Positions 36,246 through 45,307 of a stretch of 64,000 nt of DNA are shown here, piece after piece (the stretch's first letter is position 1; every line of letters starts with the position of its first letter). The notes beneath the pieces were generated by a model. It saw nothing but the letters and a program-made list of their open reading frames with translations. It did no database searches and was not told the DNA's origin. The DNA comes from Rhizobium sp. RU20A (GTDB lineage: Bacteria > Pseudomonadota > Alphaproteobacteria > Rhizobiales > Rhizobiaceae). A program made the position numbers and the translations under genes. Where the stretch lies: positions 124,001-188,000 of the forward strand of contig NZ_FTMB01000006.1 of assembly GCF_900155885.1 (NCBI RefSeq), read 5' to 3'.

Positions 36246-37169
36246 TTAACCGGCTGGCAGCGGCACGAATTCTTCCTCGTCGCCGGGAACGATGTCGAAT
36301 CGGCCCGTGCGCCACTCGTTTTTCGCCTGTTCTATGCGTTCCTTCGAAGAAGAGACGAAGTTCCACCAGATGAAGCGCTGCGAACGCATCGCAGCACCAC
36401 CGAACAGCATGACATGACAGCCGTCCGGCCCCGCCTTCAGCGTAATGGCATCGCCCGGTCGGAAGACCAGGAGCTGGTTCTGCTGGAAGAGATCGCCGGC
36501 GACATCAAGTGTGCCCGCCAGAACATAGAGCGCGCGCTCCTCCCAGTCCGCAGCAAGCGGCGCGCTCGCACCGGGCCCGAGCTTCAGATCGGCATAGAGC
36601 GTATCGGAAAACACCTTCACCGGTGCCGTCGCGCCCTCGTAGGTGCCGAGCACCACGCGCGCCTCCACGCCCTTGTCGGAAAGAAAGGGAAGGGCCGCGC
36701 ATTCCGTATGCGAGAAGACCGGCTCGATCTCCTCCATCGCGTCCGGCAGCGCCAGCCAGGTCTGGAGGCCCGAAAGCGAATGCGGTAGGCCGCGCAGGTT
36801 TTCCGGCGAGCGTTCCGAATGCACGATGCCGCGCCCCGCCGTCATCAGGTTCACGTCGCCGGGGCGGATCACCATCTCTGTGCCGAGGCTGTCGCGATGC
36901 TTGATCTCCCCGTCGAAGAGATAGGTGACGGTCGAAAGCCCGATATGCGGATGCGGCTTCACATCCAGCGCCTCGCCCGCCCGGATCAGCGCCGGCCCCA
37001 TCCGGTCGAAGAAGATGAACGGCCCCACCAGCCGCCGCTTCGCCGTCGGCAGCGCCCGCCTCACCTCGAACCCGCCGATATCGCTGGTGCGCGGAATGAT
37101 GAGCTGCGAAAGCGCATCGCAGGAAAAGCGGTCGCCGACTTCTGGGTCTGGGCCGGGGAAGAAGGACAT
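36246..37169 (-). CDS. Pirin-family protein
   Basis: A 307-residue bicupin. The N-terminal cupin has the metal ligands in KPHPHIGLSTVTYLFDG and the closing MTAGRGIVHSE, both pirin hallmarks. The C-terminal cupin is more divergent. Some pirins show quercetinase activity and others bind regulators; the role here is unknown. AGGAG precedes the start. It is on the same strand as dxs with a 163 bp gap. Confidence 0.88.
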   Translation of the reverse strand: MSFFPGPDPEVGDRFSCDALSQLIIPRTSDIGGFEVRRALPTAKRRLVGPFIFFDRMGPALIRAGEALDVKPHPHIGLSTVTYLFDGEIKHRDSLGTEMVIRPGDVNLMTAGRGIVHSERSPENLRGLPHSLSGLQTWLALPDAMEEIEPVFSHTECAALPFLSDKGVEARVVLGTYEGATAPVKVFSDTLYADLKLGPGASAPLAADWEERALYVLAGTLDVAGDLFQQNQLLVFRPGDAITLKAGPDGCHVMLFGGAAMRSQRFIWWNFVSSSKERIEQAKNEWRTGRFDIVPGDEEEFVPLPAG

Positions 37170-37237
37170 GGGTGGCTCCTGTTCGGGGGGCGGTGTGCTT
37201 CTAGCGAAGCCGAGCTGGGATGGCAGACGACATCCGT

Positions 37238-37609
37238 CTACACGACCGAGATCCGCTCCTGCTCCTCGGGGAACCGGCTCAAGAATGCAACGATATCCCG
37301 CTTGAGACTGGGGAGGCGCTGTGTCGCGATCAACCAGTTCATGCTCTCTGTTATCGTATCGTAGTCATGGCGCAGCCGGTTGCCGATGGCACGGATGGCG
37401 ATCCAGTCGTGATCGGGAAAATACGTTGCTGCTTCTGGCCCGATCTTCACGGCCGCTTCCGAAATGCGGCTCAGGCACCGTTCGACAGCGTCGATTACCA
37501 TCTGCGAGCGCAGGAAAGCTGTTTCATCCAAACCTTCGATATGACTTTCGATGCGTCCGATGTTCTCAACGATATCGCGCATGCGGACAAGCGGACGATC
37601 AGAAGGCAA
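37238..37609 (-). CDS. hepT: HepT-like HEPN ribonuclease toxin
   Basis: A 123-residue HEPN-domain protein (DUF86). HepT toxins cut RNA and are silenced by the MntA partner, which adds AMP to a tyrosine near the active site. Here the active-site region reads RAIGNRLRHDYD: the His-x-Tyr is present, but the Arg usually four to six residues before the His is eight residues before it, with an Asn in between. I chose the TTG at 37609 because AAGGA lies about eight bases upstream and the product starts with the usual PSDRPLVRMRDI; an ATG at 37582 is possible. It overlaps mntA by 11 bases. Confidence 0.8.
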   Translation of the reverse strand: MPSDRPLVRMRDIVENIGRIESHIEGLDETAFLRSQMVIDAVERCLSRISEAAVKIGPEAATYFPDHDWIAIRAIGNRLRHDYDTITESMNWLIATQRLPSLKRDIVAFLSRFPEEQERISVV

Positions 37610-37910
37610 CGATACGGTCCTTCTCGATGTTGGCCCGTACGTGCGCCTTGCGTAAGGGCTCCGCCACCACATCCACCTTCTTGGCGCCGGTGATGTGCGC
37701 AATCTTCTCCGTGAGAATTTCGAGAGCGCTGTAATATCCGAAGCCGGATGCCAAAACCGGTGGCGCCAGCGTCACGAGAATGTCCAGGTCGGAGTCGGGG
37801 CCGTTTTCGCGTCTCGCGACAGACCCGAAAACAGAAAGATGCTGCGCACCCGCAGCTTCAAGCTCGCTGCGATGCTCTTTAAGCTCTGCAATGATGCGCT
37901 CTCTGTTCAT
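37599..37910 (-). CDS. mntA: MntA-like minimal nucleotidyltransferase antitoxin
   Basis: A 103-residue minimal nucleotidyltransferase. The catalytic motif FGSVARRENGPDSDLDILV (GSxAR...SDxDhhV) is complete, and a third acidic residue is likely in KVDVVAE. MntA AMPylates HepT and so neutralises it. The antitoxin gene comes first, and the downstream toxin gene overlaps by 11 bases, so both are made from one mRNA. Confidence 0.85.
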   Translation of the reverse strand: MNRERIIAELKEHRSELEAAGAQHLSVFGSVARRENGPDSDLDILVTLAPPVLASGFGYYSALEILTEKIAHITGAKKVDVVAEPLRKAHVRANIEKDRIVAF

Positions 37911-37941
37911 GGCAAGATTTTACCACGGTAGGTGTGCCCCG

Positions 37942-38181
37942 TCACGCCCCGTCGAGCGGCTCCGTACCCGTGGCCTTGCCGGCGCGGTCGAGACGGATCT
38001 TCTCGATCCGGTCTTCGGCGGCCTTCAGGAGCGTCTCGCAATGCTTTTTCAGCGCTTCGCCGCGCTCGTAGATCTCGATGGAGCGGTCGAGCGCCACGTC
38101 GCCGCGCTCCAGCGCCGAGACGATCTGTTCCAGTTCCTCGACGGCCTGTTCGAAGCTCAGTGTCTTGACGTCGGCGGCCAT
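37942..38181 (-). CDS. xseB: Exodeoxyribonuclease VII small subunit
   Basis: XseB is the small, alpha-helical subunit of exonuclease VII, which degrades single-stranded DNA. At 79 residues the length is normal and the signature [21 protein letters not shown] followed by [18 protein letters not shown] is recognisable (here [14 protein letters not shown] and [11 protein letters not shown]). It starts 2 bases after the HDAC-like stop, so the two genes are cotranscribed. xseA is not in the window. Confidence 0.93.
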   Translation of the reverse strand: MAADVKTLSFEQAVEELEQIVSALERGDVALDRSIEIYERGEALKKHCETLLKAAEDRIEKIRLDRAGKATGTEPLDGA

Positions 38182-38183
38182 GC

Positions 38184-39113
38184 TTATCCCCTCATCAGGC
38201 GTTCGATATGGAGCCCGGCGGATTCGGCGAGCCCTTCGAGGTCGTAGCCGCCTTCCAGCAGGCTGACCAGTCGGTTGTTGGCGCTGCGGCCCGCCACGTC
38301 GAGCAGCTTGCCGGTCGCCCAGTCGAAATCCTCGCCCGTCAGGTTGATCTGGGCCAGCGGATCGCGGTGGTGGGCGTCAAAGCCCGCCGAGATCAACACG
38401 AGGTCGGGGCGGAAATTGTCGAGCGCCGTCAGAACGCGCTCGCGGAAGGCCTCGCGAAAATGGTCGCTGCCATCGTTCGGCGCAAGCGGCGCATTGACGA
38501 TGGTGCCATGCGTGCCGCGCTCGTCCTTGGCGCCCGTGCCGGGGTAGAGCGGCATCTGGTGCGTGGAACAGAAGAGTACGGAGGGATCGTCGTAGAAGAT
38601 GTCTTGCGTGCCATTGCCGTGGTGCACGTCCCAATCGACGATCGCGACTCGTTCGACCCCGTGGGCCTGCTGGGCGTGGCGGGCGGCAATGGCCACGTTG
38701 TTGAAGAAACAGAAGCCCATGGCCTTGGTCTTCTCGGCATGGTGGCCGGGCGGCCGCGAGGCGACGAACACATTGTCGGCCTTGCCGGAAAACACGTCGT
38801 CGACGGCTGCGATCGCCCCGCCGATGCCGGTCAGCGCGGCTTGCAGGCTCGCCGGGCTTGCATGCGTGTCGGCCTCGAAATGGTTGATGCCCTCTTCGGG
38901 AATGACCCGCATCACGGCGCGCAGGTGCTCTTCCGGATGGGCGAGCAGAACGTAATCCTCGTTGGCCTGCGGCGCCTGCTTGCGGGTGAGGCGGGCAAAG
39001 CGCTGGTGCTCCAGCGCAAGGTTCAGTGCCTTCAGGCGGTCGGGACGTTCGGGATGCCCCTCGGGCACCTTGTGCTCGAGAAAAACGGGATGTTCGTACA
39101 GAACCGTCGTCAT
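38184..39113 (-). CDS. Histone deacetylase-family protein (AcuC/amidohydrolase type)
   Basis: A 309-residue zinc hydrolase of the arginase/deacetylase fold. Catalytic motifs [17 protein letters not shown] (zinc ligands) and [11 protein letters not shown] are intact, with [12 protein letters not shown]. Bacteria lack histones, so the substrate is an acetylated polyamine, an acetylated protein such as acetyl-CoA synthetase, or other acetylated small molecule. The ATG at 39113 has AGGAGA about nine bases upstream. It leads the unit with xseB. Confidence 0.9.
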   Translation of the reverse strand: MTTVLYEHPVFLEHKVPEGHPERPDRLKALNLALEHQRFARLTRKQAPQANEDYVLLAHPEEHLRAVMRVIPEEGINHFEADTHASPASLQAALTGIGGAIAAVDDVFSGKADNVFVASRPPGHHAEKTKAMGFCFFNNVAIAARHAQQAHGVERVAIVDWDVHHGNGTQDIFYDDPSVLFCSTHQMPLYPGTGAKDERGTHGTIVNAPLAPNDGSDHFREAFRERVLTALDNFRPDLVLISAGFDAHHRDPLAQINLTGEDFDWATGKLLDVAGRSANNRLVSLLEGGYDLEGLAESAGLHIERLMRG

Positions 39114-39268
39114 GGACCGAGGTCTCCTGAAACCGCTGGCAACGCCAAAGAGGCCGCCGTGCCGCAAGGTTTTAGGGCGCGGATGGTCGCACGTCCATGA
39201 AGGGCGGCAAAAGAGCCACGCTTTTCAACAGCCGCGGCGGGTGCGCGCCGCGGCTGGAAGGGCAGGGA

Positions 39269-39832
39269 TCAGGCGCTGCGCGGTAGCAGCGGATAGCCGG
39301 CAAGAACCGCGCGGGCGGCAAGCGTGGCGATCGCCGCCTTGACGAGATCGCCCGGAATGAAGGCGAGGTTGCCGGCAAGGGCGGCGCCGAAGGGCGTGCC
39401 CGTGACGTAGGAGAGCCACGGAATGCCGAAGCCGTAGACGACGCCGATGCCGCCGACGACGGAGGCGATGAAGAAGCCGGCAAACTGCTTTGCCTCACCC
39501 GTGGCAGGGCCGACGATGCGCTCGGCGATGAGGCCGGTCACGAAGGCGCCGACGATCCAGCCGAAAATGTAGCCCGCCGTGGGACCGGCGAGGATCGCAA
39601 GGCCGCCCTTGCCGCCGGCCAGAACCGGAAGGCCGATCGCCACCATGAGAACCAGCAGCGCATAGGACGCCGCGCCGCGCTTGGCGCCGATGATGCAGCC
39701 GGCCAGCATGACGCCCATCGACTGCGCCGTGATCGGCACCGGAATGAAGCCGAGGGTGATCGGCGGGATGAGGCCGAGCACGATGATGATGGCGGTGAAA
39801 AGCGCCACGAGAACGATGTCCCTGGTCGTCAT
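39269..39832 (-). CDS. bioY: Biotin transporter substrate-binding subunit BioY
   Basis: BioY is the biotin-specific S component of an ECF transporter in the inner membrane. The 187-residue protein has about six hydrophobic segments and the conserved PITLGFIPVPITAQSMGVMLAG (shown in two parts: PITLGFIPVPITAQS and GVMLAG) and GPTAGYIFGW blocks. AAGGAGA precedes the ATG. It follows bioN by 131 bases, where a palindrome lies, so it may also have its own promoter. Confidence 0.93.
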   Translation of the reverse strand: MTTRDIVLVALFTAIIIVLGLIPPITLGFIPVPITAQSMGVMLAGCIIGAKRGAASYALLVLMVAIGLPVLAGGKGGLAILAGPTAGYIFGWIVGAFVTGLIAERIVGPATGEAKQFAGFFIASVVGGIGVVYGFGIPWLSYVTGTPFGAALAGNLAFIPGDLVKAAIATLAARAVLAGYPLLPRSA

Positions 39833-39892
39833 GGGGGTCTCCTTGGGGCGCGGGCCGCTTTGCGACGCGCATTGGGTTCCAGCATGCTACAA

Positions 39893-39910
39893 AATCACGC
39901 TGGCGTGATT
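39893..39910. promoter_or_regulatory. Palindrome between bioN and bioY
   Basis: AATCACGC-TG-GCGTGATT is a perfect 18-base palindrome, 60 bases before the bioY start. On the minus strand it is followed by TTG, so an operator or weak terminator is possible. It does not match the BioR consensus TTATmkATAA. Confidence 0.5.
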
Positions 39911-39963
39911 AGCGCAAATTTGCGGCTGCTCAAAAGGAAATATGAGAGAAGCGGTAGATAGCC

Positions 39964-40578
39964 TCAGCCGCGTTTGCCGCGCCTCAGGCCCCGCGCATCA
40001 ATGGCGGTGGCGATCGCGTCGGCGTCCTTCAGCGTCAGGATGATCAGCGGCCCCACAAGCGTCTTCCACTTCGGCTTCAGCCCACGGGCCAGATGCGCCT
40101 CGCGGATCTCGCTGTAACGGTTGAAGATATCGGGCACGAAGCGCAGCACGAGGCCGAGGGCCAGCGCCACATCCGCGGCGCGCACCAGCCCCAGCCTTTC
40201 GACGGGCAGCAGCAGTCGTGTGATCTCTTCCATGAAAGCGGAGATCGTCGTCGTCGCCGTCACCGTGGCGGCCAGAAGCACCAGCGCGAGGATGCGGAGG
40301 ACGGCGACGAGCACGTCGAGCGGTGGCTGGACGATGAGATTGACGGCCGCCAGGAGTGCGATGGTCACGAGAACCGGCCGCAGCCGCCGCAGCCCTTCGC
40401 GCACCGTCAGTCCCAGAGTGAAATAGAACGCGCCCGCGACCAGAAGGCCGAGTCCGAGAAGCACGGGGGACTGGGTCAGGAAGGCGAGAATGCTGGCGAT
40501 CAAAAGGATCGCCAGCTTCACCCGTGTTGTCAGCCGGTGAAAAAGGCTGTCTCCCTCCACATGCAGGCTGGTCAGCAT
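39964..40578 (-). CDS. bioN: Biotin transporter permease BioN (EcfT)
   Basis: BioN is the transmembrane T component that couples ATP hydrolysis to the S component. The 204-residue protein has several hydrophobic segments and two coupling motifs, AHLARGL and AIDARGL. It overlaps the bioM stop by 7 bases. The three biotin genes read bioM, bioN, bioY in order of transcription. Confidence 0.92.
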   Translation of the reverse strand: MLTSLHVEGDSLFHRLTTRVKLAILLIASILAFLTQSPVLLGLGLLVAGAFYFTLGLTVREGLRRLRPVLVTIALLAAVNLIVQPPLDVLVAVLRILALVLLAATVTATTTISAFMEEITRLLLPVERLGLVRAADVALALGLVLRFVPDIFNRYSEIREAHLARGLKPKWKTLVGPLIILTLKDADAIATAIDARGLRRGKRG

Positions 40579-41252
40579 GCGGCGATCTCGCGGTAGCGGG
40601 CAATGCTGTCGGCCGGCGCGCCATCCTGAACGAGATGTCCGCCGTCAAAGACCAGCACGCGATCGTAGTCGGCAAGGAGGTCGAGATCATGCGCGACCGT
40701 GATCACGCATTGCGGCAGCTGCGCCACCGCGTCCACCACCTGCCGGCGGTTCTTCAGATCGAGTTGGTTGGTCGGCTCGTCGAGGATCAGGATTTCGGCT
40801 CCCGTCACCAGCACGCTCGCCATCGCCACCAGTTGCGTCTCGCCGCCGGAAAGTTCATGCACGCGCCGCGCCGCAAGATCCGCAATGCCGAGGCTGGCCA
40901 GCATCGCCTCCACGCGCGCCGCAATCTCCGCCTTGGAAAGGCCGCGTCCGGACAGGCCAAAGGCGAGGTCTTCGGCAACGCCGGGCATGATGAGCTGGTT
41001 CTGCGGGTTCTGGAACACGAAGCCGACCTTGCCGAGCACCGCATCGGCGTCGCTCACCGTGTCGAGGCCGTCAACCGTCACGTGGCCGCTTGTCGGCTTC
41101 ACCAGCCCGTTGATCAGCTTGGCGAAGGTGGTCTTGCCGGACCCGTTGAGCCCGATCACGCCGATGCGCCGCTCGCAAAGCGTGAGGCGCAGCGGCGAAA
41201 GCGCCACGCGCCCCGCAAAGCTGACCCCTGCCGCATCGAACCGGATTTCCAC
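40572..41252 (-). CDS. bioM: Biotin transporter ATP-binding protein BioM
   Basis: BioM is the ABC ATPase of the ECF biotin transporter. In 226 residues it shows Walker A GLNGSGKTT, a Q-loop FVFQNPQNQ, signature LSGGE, Walker B LILDEPT and H-loop AHD. Q-loop and helical-domain features (NQLIMPGVAEDLAFG) are typical of ECF ATPases. It is the first gene of the unit and divergent from the ycaQ-like gene. Confidence 0.94.
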   Translation of the reverse strand: MEIRFDAAGVSFAGRVALSPLRLTLCERRIGVIGLNGSGKTTFAKLINGLVKPTSGHVTVDGLDTVSDADAVLGKVGFVFQNPQNQLIMPGVAEDLAFGLSGRGLSKAEIAARVEAMLASLGIADLAARRVHELSGGETQLVAMASVLVTGAEILILDEPTNQLDLKNRRQVVDAVAQLPQCVITVAHDLDLLADYDRVLVFDGGHLVQDGAPADSIARYREIAAC

Positions 41253-41369
41253 CTACCATGCCTCCACGCGCCGTTGACGGTGCGTCCCTATAGTCAGGAA
41301 TCGGCAGCTTGCGAAGGGGCCGGGCCGCAGACCTCTTGAACAAAAGAGGAACGTGACTAAGCTCTCCGC

Positions 41370-42587
41370 ATGTCGACTCGTCTTTCCCTGCCTGAGGCCC
41401 GTCTCGTTTTTCTGAACCGCCAGGGCCTTGCCGCCCCGCCGGGGCGCGCGCTCGGCAAGGCCGGCCTGCTTCAACTCATCGACGATCTCGGTTTCGTGCA
41501 GGTCGATAGCATCCAGTGGGTGGAGCGGGCCCACCACCAGATTCTCTTTGCCCGCAACCAGACCTACCGCCCCGAGCACCTGAAGTCCCTGTTGGAAGAG
41601 GACGGTGAACTCTTCGAGCACTGGACCCACGACGCCTCGATCATTCCGAGCCGCTTCTTCAAATACTGGAAGCACCGCTTTCGCTGGGAGGAGGAGACGA
41701 TCATTGCGCGCTGGCAGCGCTGGCGTGGCGAGAATTTCCACGAGAGCTTTGATGAAACCTATGCCCGCATCCGCGATGGCGGGCGGGTTCTCTCGCGCGA
41801 TCTGAAAGCCGATGGTCATACGTCCGGCGGCTGGTGGAACTGGCACCCGTCCAAGACGGCGCTGGAAAGCCTCTGGCGCATGGGAAAGCTCGCCATCGCC
41901 GGCCGAGAGAATTTCCAGAAGATCTACGACCTCACCGAACGCGTCATCCCCGCCCACCATCACCAGGAAGAGGTGAGCCGGGCGGACTTCATCGACTGGT
42001 GCTGTCGCGCCGCGCTTCAGCGGCTGGGTTTCGCCACCTCCGGTGAGATCGCGGCCTTCCTTGATCTTGTTTCGCCGGACGAGGCCAAGGCGTGGGTGAC
42101 TGAGAACAGGGAAGAGCTTGAAGAGGTGCTGATCGAGCTTGATGGCGGCGCCCGCCCGCGCGCCGCCTTCGCGCTCGCCGGTTTCGGGCAGACGCTCGGC
42201 GGTCTGCAAACGCCAGCGTCACGGGTGCGTGTGCTCAGCCCCTTCGATCCGCTCATCCGGGATCGAAACCGCACGCACCGTCTCTTCGGTTTCCACTATC
42301 GCATCGAGGTTTTCGTGCCGGAGCCGCAGCGCCTGTACGGCTACTATGTGTTCCCGCTGCTGGAAGGTGATCGCCTGATCGGCCGCATCGACATGAAAGC
42401 CAATCGGCGCGAGGGAAGCCTCGACGTGCGTCGCTTCTGGCTGGAGCCCGGCATCCGCACCTCCGCCGGCCGCATGGAGCGGCTCGACGCCGAACTGGCG
42501 CGTCTCGCGCGCTTCGTCGGACTTCAGACCGTGCGTTTCCCGCACGAAGCCCGGCTGCCCGCCGAACGCCCGCTGCCGGTGACATAG
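41370..42587 (+). CDS. YcaQ/AlkX-type winged-helix DNA glycosylase
   Basis: A 405-residue HTH_42-superfamily protein. YcaQ (AlkX) of E. coli excises bulky alkyl adducts and unhooks interstrand cross-links. The conserved catalytic-type motif Q-hydrophobic-D is present in LGFVQVDSIQWVERAHH, and other blocks (HWTHDASIIPSRFF, LSPFDPLIRDRNR) match the family. No ribosome binding site is clear before the ATG; it lies in a 117 bp divergent gap with bioM. Confidence 0.85.
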   Translation: MSTRLSLPEARLVFLNRQGLAAPPGRALGKAGLLQLIDDLGFVQVDSIQWVERAHHQILFARNQTYRPEHLKSLLEEDGELFEHWTHDASIIPSRFFKYWKHRFRWEEETIIARWQRWRGENFHESFDETYARIRDGGRVLSRDLKADGHTSGGWWNWHPSKTALESLWRMGKLAIAGRENFQKIYDLTERVIPAHHHQEEVSRADFIDWCCRAALQRLGFATSGEIAAFLDLVSPDEAKAWVTENREELEEVLIELDGGARPRAAFALAGFGQTLGGLQTPASRVRVLSPFDPLIRDRNRTHRLFGFHYRIEVFVPEPQRLYGYYVFPLLEGDRLIGRIDMKANRREGSLDVRRFWLEPGIRTSAGRMERLDAELARLARFVGLQTVRFPHEARLPAERPLPVT

Positions 42588-42908
42588 CGGCGCATAACCC
42601 GCACGGCCGGCGGCGACCGGCTCCGGTCGTCCGCAAGAATCTGTCCGGGCATGATCGGTAAACCCTTTGTTGACTATAAGGAAACGCTGTTTCGAAAAAG
42701 TGCAACTTCGTACTTTTCTGTGCCGAAACGCGCCTAGTTACCCCACAATCGGGCAGCCAAACACGCAATGGGGCGAAACGAGGGCGGGGATTTATGAAAA
42801 CCTTAAGCTTCTGTTCCTATGTAATTTCATACTTTCATTGCTTCAAAAGTGTGATTGTTCGCGACCCGCTACCTCATTGACTGTTCAGACGCTGAAAGCA
42901 GGAAACAG
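42588..42908. other. 321 bp intergenic region before chemoreceptor gene 2
   Basis: A short CGACCGG/CCGGTCG palindrome at 42614-42629 follows the glycosylase gene and may end its transcript. The section 42660-42860 is comparatively A+T-rich and should hold the chemoreceptor promoter. I see no gene in it. Confidence 0.5.
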
Positions 42909-44870
42909 ATGCGCAATATCTCCATCAATGCCAAAATGCTGGTCATTCTGGGCGGCTTTGCAACCTTTGCCCTGGGTACGGCCATCTACAGCAACACGAA
43001 TATGCGTTCGATTGATGCCCGCTACACCGAGCTTCTCAGCCATGAAACGGCTGCCAACGTCGCTCTCGCCAAAGCCAACCGCGCCCTCCAACTCGGCCGG
43101 GCGTCGATCGCCGATATCATCATGCTGAGCGATCCCGCTGCCGTCGAGCGCGCGGAAAATGAACTCAAACGTTCGACCGGCGATTTCGATCGTCTGATGG
43201 GCGATGCAAAGGCCGCTCTGCCCGACGTGGTGCAACTTCAGGAGTTTGCCACGCAAGGGGCTGCCCTGCTGAAATCCACGTGTGCCAGGGCAGTGGACAT
43301 GGGCCGCGCCACAAAATCCGCCGCTGACGTCGTGGCCGCCACAAATGTGTTCGCCGCCGAGTGCCAGCCGGGCTTTCCGGTGCTCAGCGACAGAATCCGT
43401 GTCTACGCCAACGAACTGCTTGCGCTTTCGAATTCAAAGAGTGACGGTTTGACGAGCGATGTTCACTTCATCACGGCATCCACGCTGTTCGGCATGATCG
43501 GTGCGACGCTGCTCGTCCTGATCGGTGCCTATTTCGCCGTCCGTACCTGGCTCGTGCGCCCCATCAACGCCCTGCGCGACACCATGGCGGCGCTGGCCAC
43601 CGGCGACTACAGCGTCGACGTGCGTGAAACCGACCGCCGTGATGAAATCGGCAAGATGGCGGCCACCGTCGAGGTCTTCAAGCGCAACGGCCTGGAAGGG
43701 ATCGCCTTGCAGAAGCAGGCCGAGGACATGCGAGGCGAGGCCGAGCGCAAGCGGATCGCCGATCAGGAGCGTACCGACCGGGAGGCCCAGGACCTGCGGG
43801 TCGCTGCCGAGGCGCTTGCGCGCAGCCTGCAGCGTCTGGCGGCCGGCGATCTCACCTGCCGCATCGAGACCCGCTTTGCCGAGGTTTACGAAGGGCTGCG
43901 CACCAACTTCAACGCAACGGTCGAGCAACTGTCCCGCACGGTTGGCGCGGTGAACGCCGCCGTCCTCAGCATGGAAGGCGGAACGCGGGAGATCGCCGCC
44001 GGCGCCGATGACCTGTCGAAGCGCACCGAGCAGCAGGCCGCCTCGCTGGAGGAAACCGCCGCCGCCATGGAGCAGATCACCTCCAACGTCACCCATTCCA
44101 GCAAGCTGACCGGCGAGGCCCGGACCGTTGCCGAACAGGCCAGCGGCAGCGCCACGAATTCCGTGCGGGTTGTCGCCGAAGCCGAGAGCGCCATGCAGCG
44201 CATCGAGGAGAGCTCGCAGCAGATCGCAAACATCATCGGCGTTATCGACGAGATCGCCTTCCAGACCAACCTTCTGGCGCTCAATGCCGGTGTGGAAGCG
44301 GCGCGGGCCGGGGATGCCGGCAAGGGCTTTGCCGTCGTCGCCCAGGAAGTGCGTGAACTTGCGCAGCGCTCCGCTTCGGCAGCCAAGGAAATCCGCGGCC
44401 TGATCCAGACATCGACGGGCGAGGTGGATAACGGCGTCAAGCTGGTGCGCGATACCGGCGTGGCACTGAAGCACATCGTCGAGCACATCGCTCACATCAA
44501 CAAGCACATGCAGACCATTGCCACCTCCGCGCAGGAGCAGGCAACGGGCCTTTCGCAGGTCAATGTCGCCGTCAACCAGATGGACCAGGCGACCCAGCAG
44601 AACGCCGCAATGGTGGAGGAAACCACCGCTGCCGCCGCCAGCCTCGCCTCCGAAGCCGCGCGCCTGAAGGAACTCGTCAGCCAGTTCGTCCTCGACGGCG
44701 CAGCCAATGGCTCCGTCTCGGCCCTGCGCCAGGTTGCCGACGCCATGGCCGCCCCCGCAGCCATCCGGCGCCCGGCGCCGCTCACCCAGCCATCCCGCCC
44801 GAGCCGCGCCCCCGCACGCGCCTCTGTCGCAACAGCGACAGCCGCCGATAACGACTGGCAGGAGTTCTGA
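42909..44870 (+). CDS. Methyl-accepting chemotaxis protein 2
   Basis: A 653-residue chemoreceptor with a first membrane segment (about 8-28), periplasmic helical bundle with two Cys (TCARA and AAECQPG), second segment (about 195-215), HAMP ([21 protein letters not shown]), second HAMP-like block ([11 protein letters not shown]) and a signalling tip [20 protein letters not shown]. The C-terminus is WQEF, the same as in the receptor at 30708. The two share the signalling part closely but not the sensor. The ATG at 42909 lies 3 bases after AGGAAA. Ligand unknown. Confidence 0.93.
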   Translation: MRNISINAKMLVILGGFATFALGTAIYSNTNMRSIDARYTELLSHETAANVALAKANRALQLGRASIADIIMLSDPAAVERAENELKRSTGDFDRLMGDAKAALPDVVQLQEFATQGAALLKSTCARAVDMGRATKSAADVVAATNVFAAECQPGFPVLSDRIRVYANELLALSNSKSDGLTSDVHFITASTLFGMIGATLLVLIGAYFAVRTWLVRPINALRDTMAALATGDYSVDVRETDRRDEIGKMAATVEVFKRNGLEGIALQKQAEDMRGEAERKRIADQERTDREAQDLRVAAEALARSLQRLAAGDLTCRIETRFAEVYEGLRTNFNATVEQLSRTVGAVNAAVLSMEGGTREIAAGADDLSKRTEQQAASLEETAAAMEQITSNVTHSSKLTGEARTVAEQASGSATNSVRVVAEAESAMQRIEESSQQIANIIGVIDEIAFQTNLLALNAGVEAARAGDAGKGFAVVAQEVRELAQRSASAAKEIRGLIQTSTGEVDNGVKLVRDTGVALKHIVEHIAHINKHMQTIATSAQEQATGLSQVNVAVNQMDQATQQNAAMVEETTAAAASLASEAARLKELVSQFVLDGAANGSVSALRQVADAMAAPAAIRRPAPLTQPSRPSRAPARASVATATAADNDWQEF

Positions 44871-44909
44871 GGCGATTGACCTCAGAGGATCGATCGGGCT
44901 GACATGAAA

Positions 44910-44939
44910 AACGCCGATCCGGGATACCGGGTCGGCGTT
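44910..44939 (+). terminator. Hairpin after chemoreceptor gene 2
   Basis: AACGCCGA (44910-44917) pairs with TCGGCGTT (44932-44939) and an inner CCGG/CCGG pair extends the stem. There is no T-run, but the position fits a terminator. Confidence 0.5.
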
Positions 44940-44982
44940 CGTCGCTTTGTCTTTCACAGCCGGTGCAGGCAGCTTGATCTCG

Positions 44983-45007
44983 CTTGGTATCGTGATATGA
45001 TACCAAG
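44983..45007 (+). promoter_or_regulatory. Operator dyad in the higBA leader
   Basis: A perfect 9 bp inverted repeat, CTTGGTATC and GATACCAAG, with a 7-base spacer ends 4 bases before the GGAGGG ribosome binding site of higB. It is a natural target for autoregulation by HigA. Confidence 0.7.
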
Positions 45008-45022
45008 ACTTGGAGGGCGCTG

Positions 45023-45307
45023 ATGATCGTTTCGCATAAGGCGGGCTTGACGGAAAAAGTCGCTGCCGGCCTCGCCCCGAAAGGGTTTCCCGCTGACCTC
45101 GTGCGGGCCGCGCAACGCAAGCTCTTCCTGTTGAACGAAGCGACGCGCCTCGACGATTTGCGCTCGCCACCGGGAAACCGGCTTGAGGCACTGAAGGGTG
45201 ACCGACAGGGGCAGCACTCGATCCGGATCAACAGGCAATGGCGGATCTGCTTTGTCTGGACGGCAGCCGGGCCCGAAAATGTGGAGATCATCGACTATCA
45301 TGACTGA
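45023..45307 (+). CDS. higB: HigB-type mRNA interferase toxin
   Basis: A 94-residue RelE/HigB-superfamily toxin that cuts mRNA on the ribosome. Visible family traits are RAAQRKLFLLNEATRLDDLRSPPGNRLEALKGDR (here RKLFLLNEA and LRSPPGNRLEALKGDR) and SIRINRQWRICFVW, followed by the C-terminal VEIIDYHD. GGAGGG lies five bases before the ATG. It comes before its antitoxin, the usual HigBA order, and overlaps it by 8 bases. Confidence 0.9.
   Translation: MIVSHKAGLTEKVAAGLAPKGFPADLVRAAQRKLFLLNEATRLDDLRSPPGNRLEALKGDRQGQHSIRINRQWRICFVWTAAGPENVEIIDYHD

Noticed and set aside
34019-36373. 784-codon plus-strand frame over dxs
   Set aside because: dxs on the minus strand is unmistakable; the plus-strand reading is a low-complexity Gly/Arg/His shadow.
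37202-38181. A larger genomic island around the MntA-HepT pair
   Set aside because: The flanking genes (pirin, xseB, HDAC-like) are ordinary core genes with similar base use and no integrase or direct repeats are seen, so only the pair itself may be inserted.
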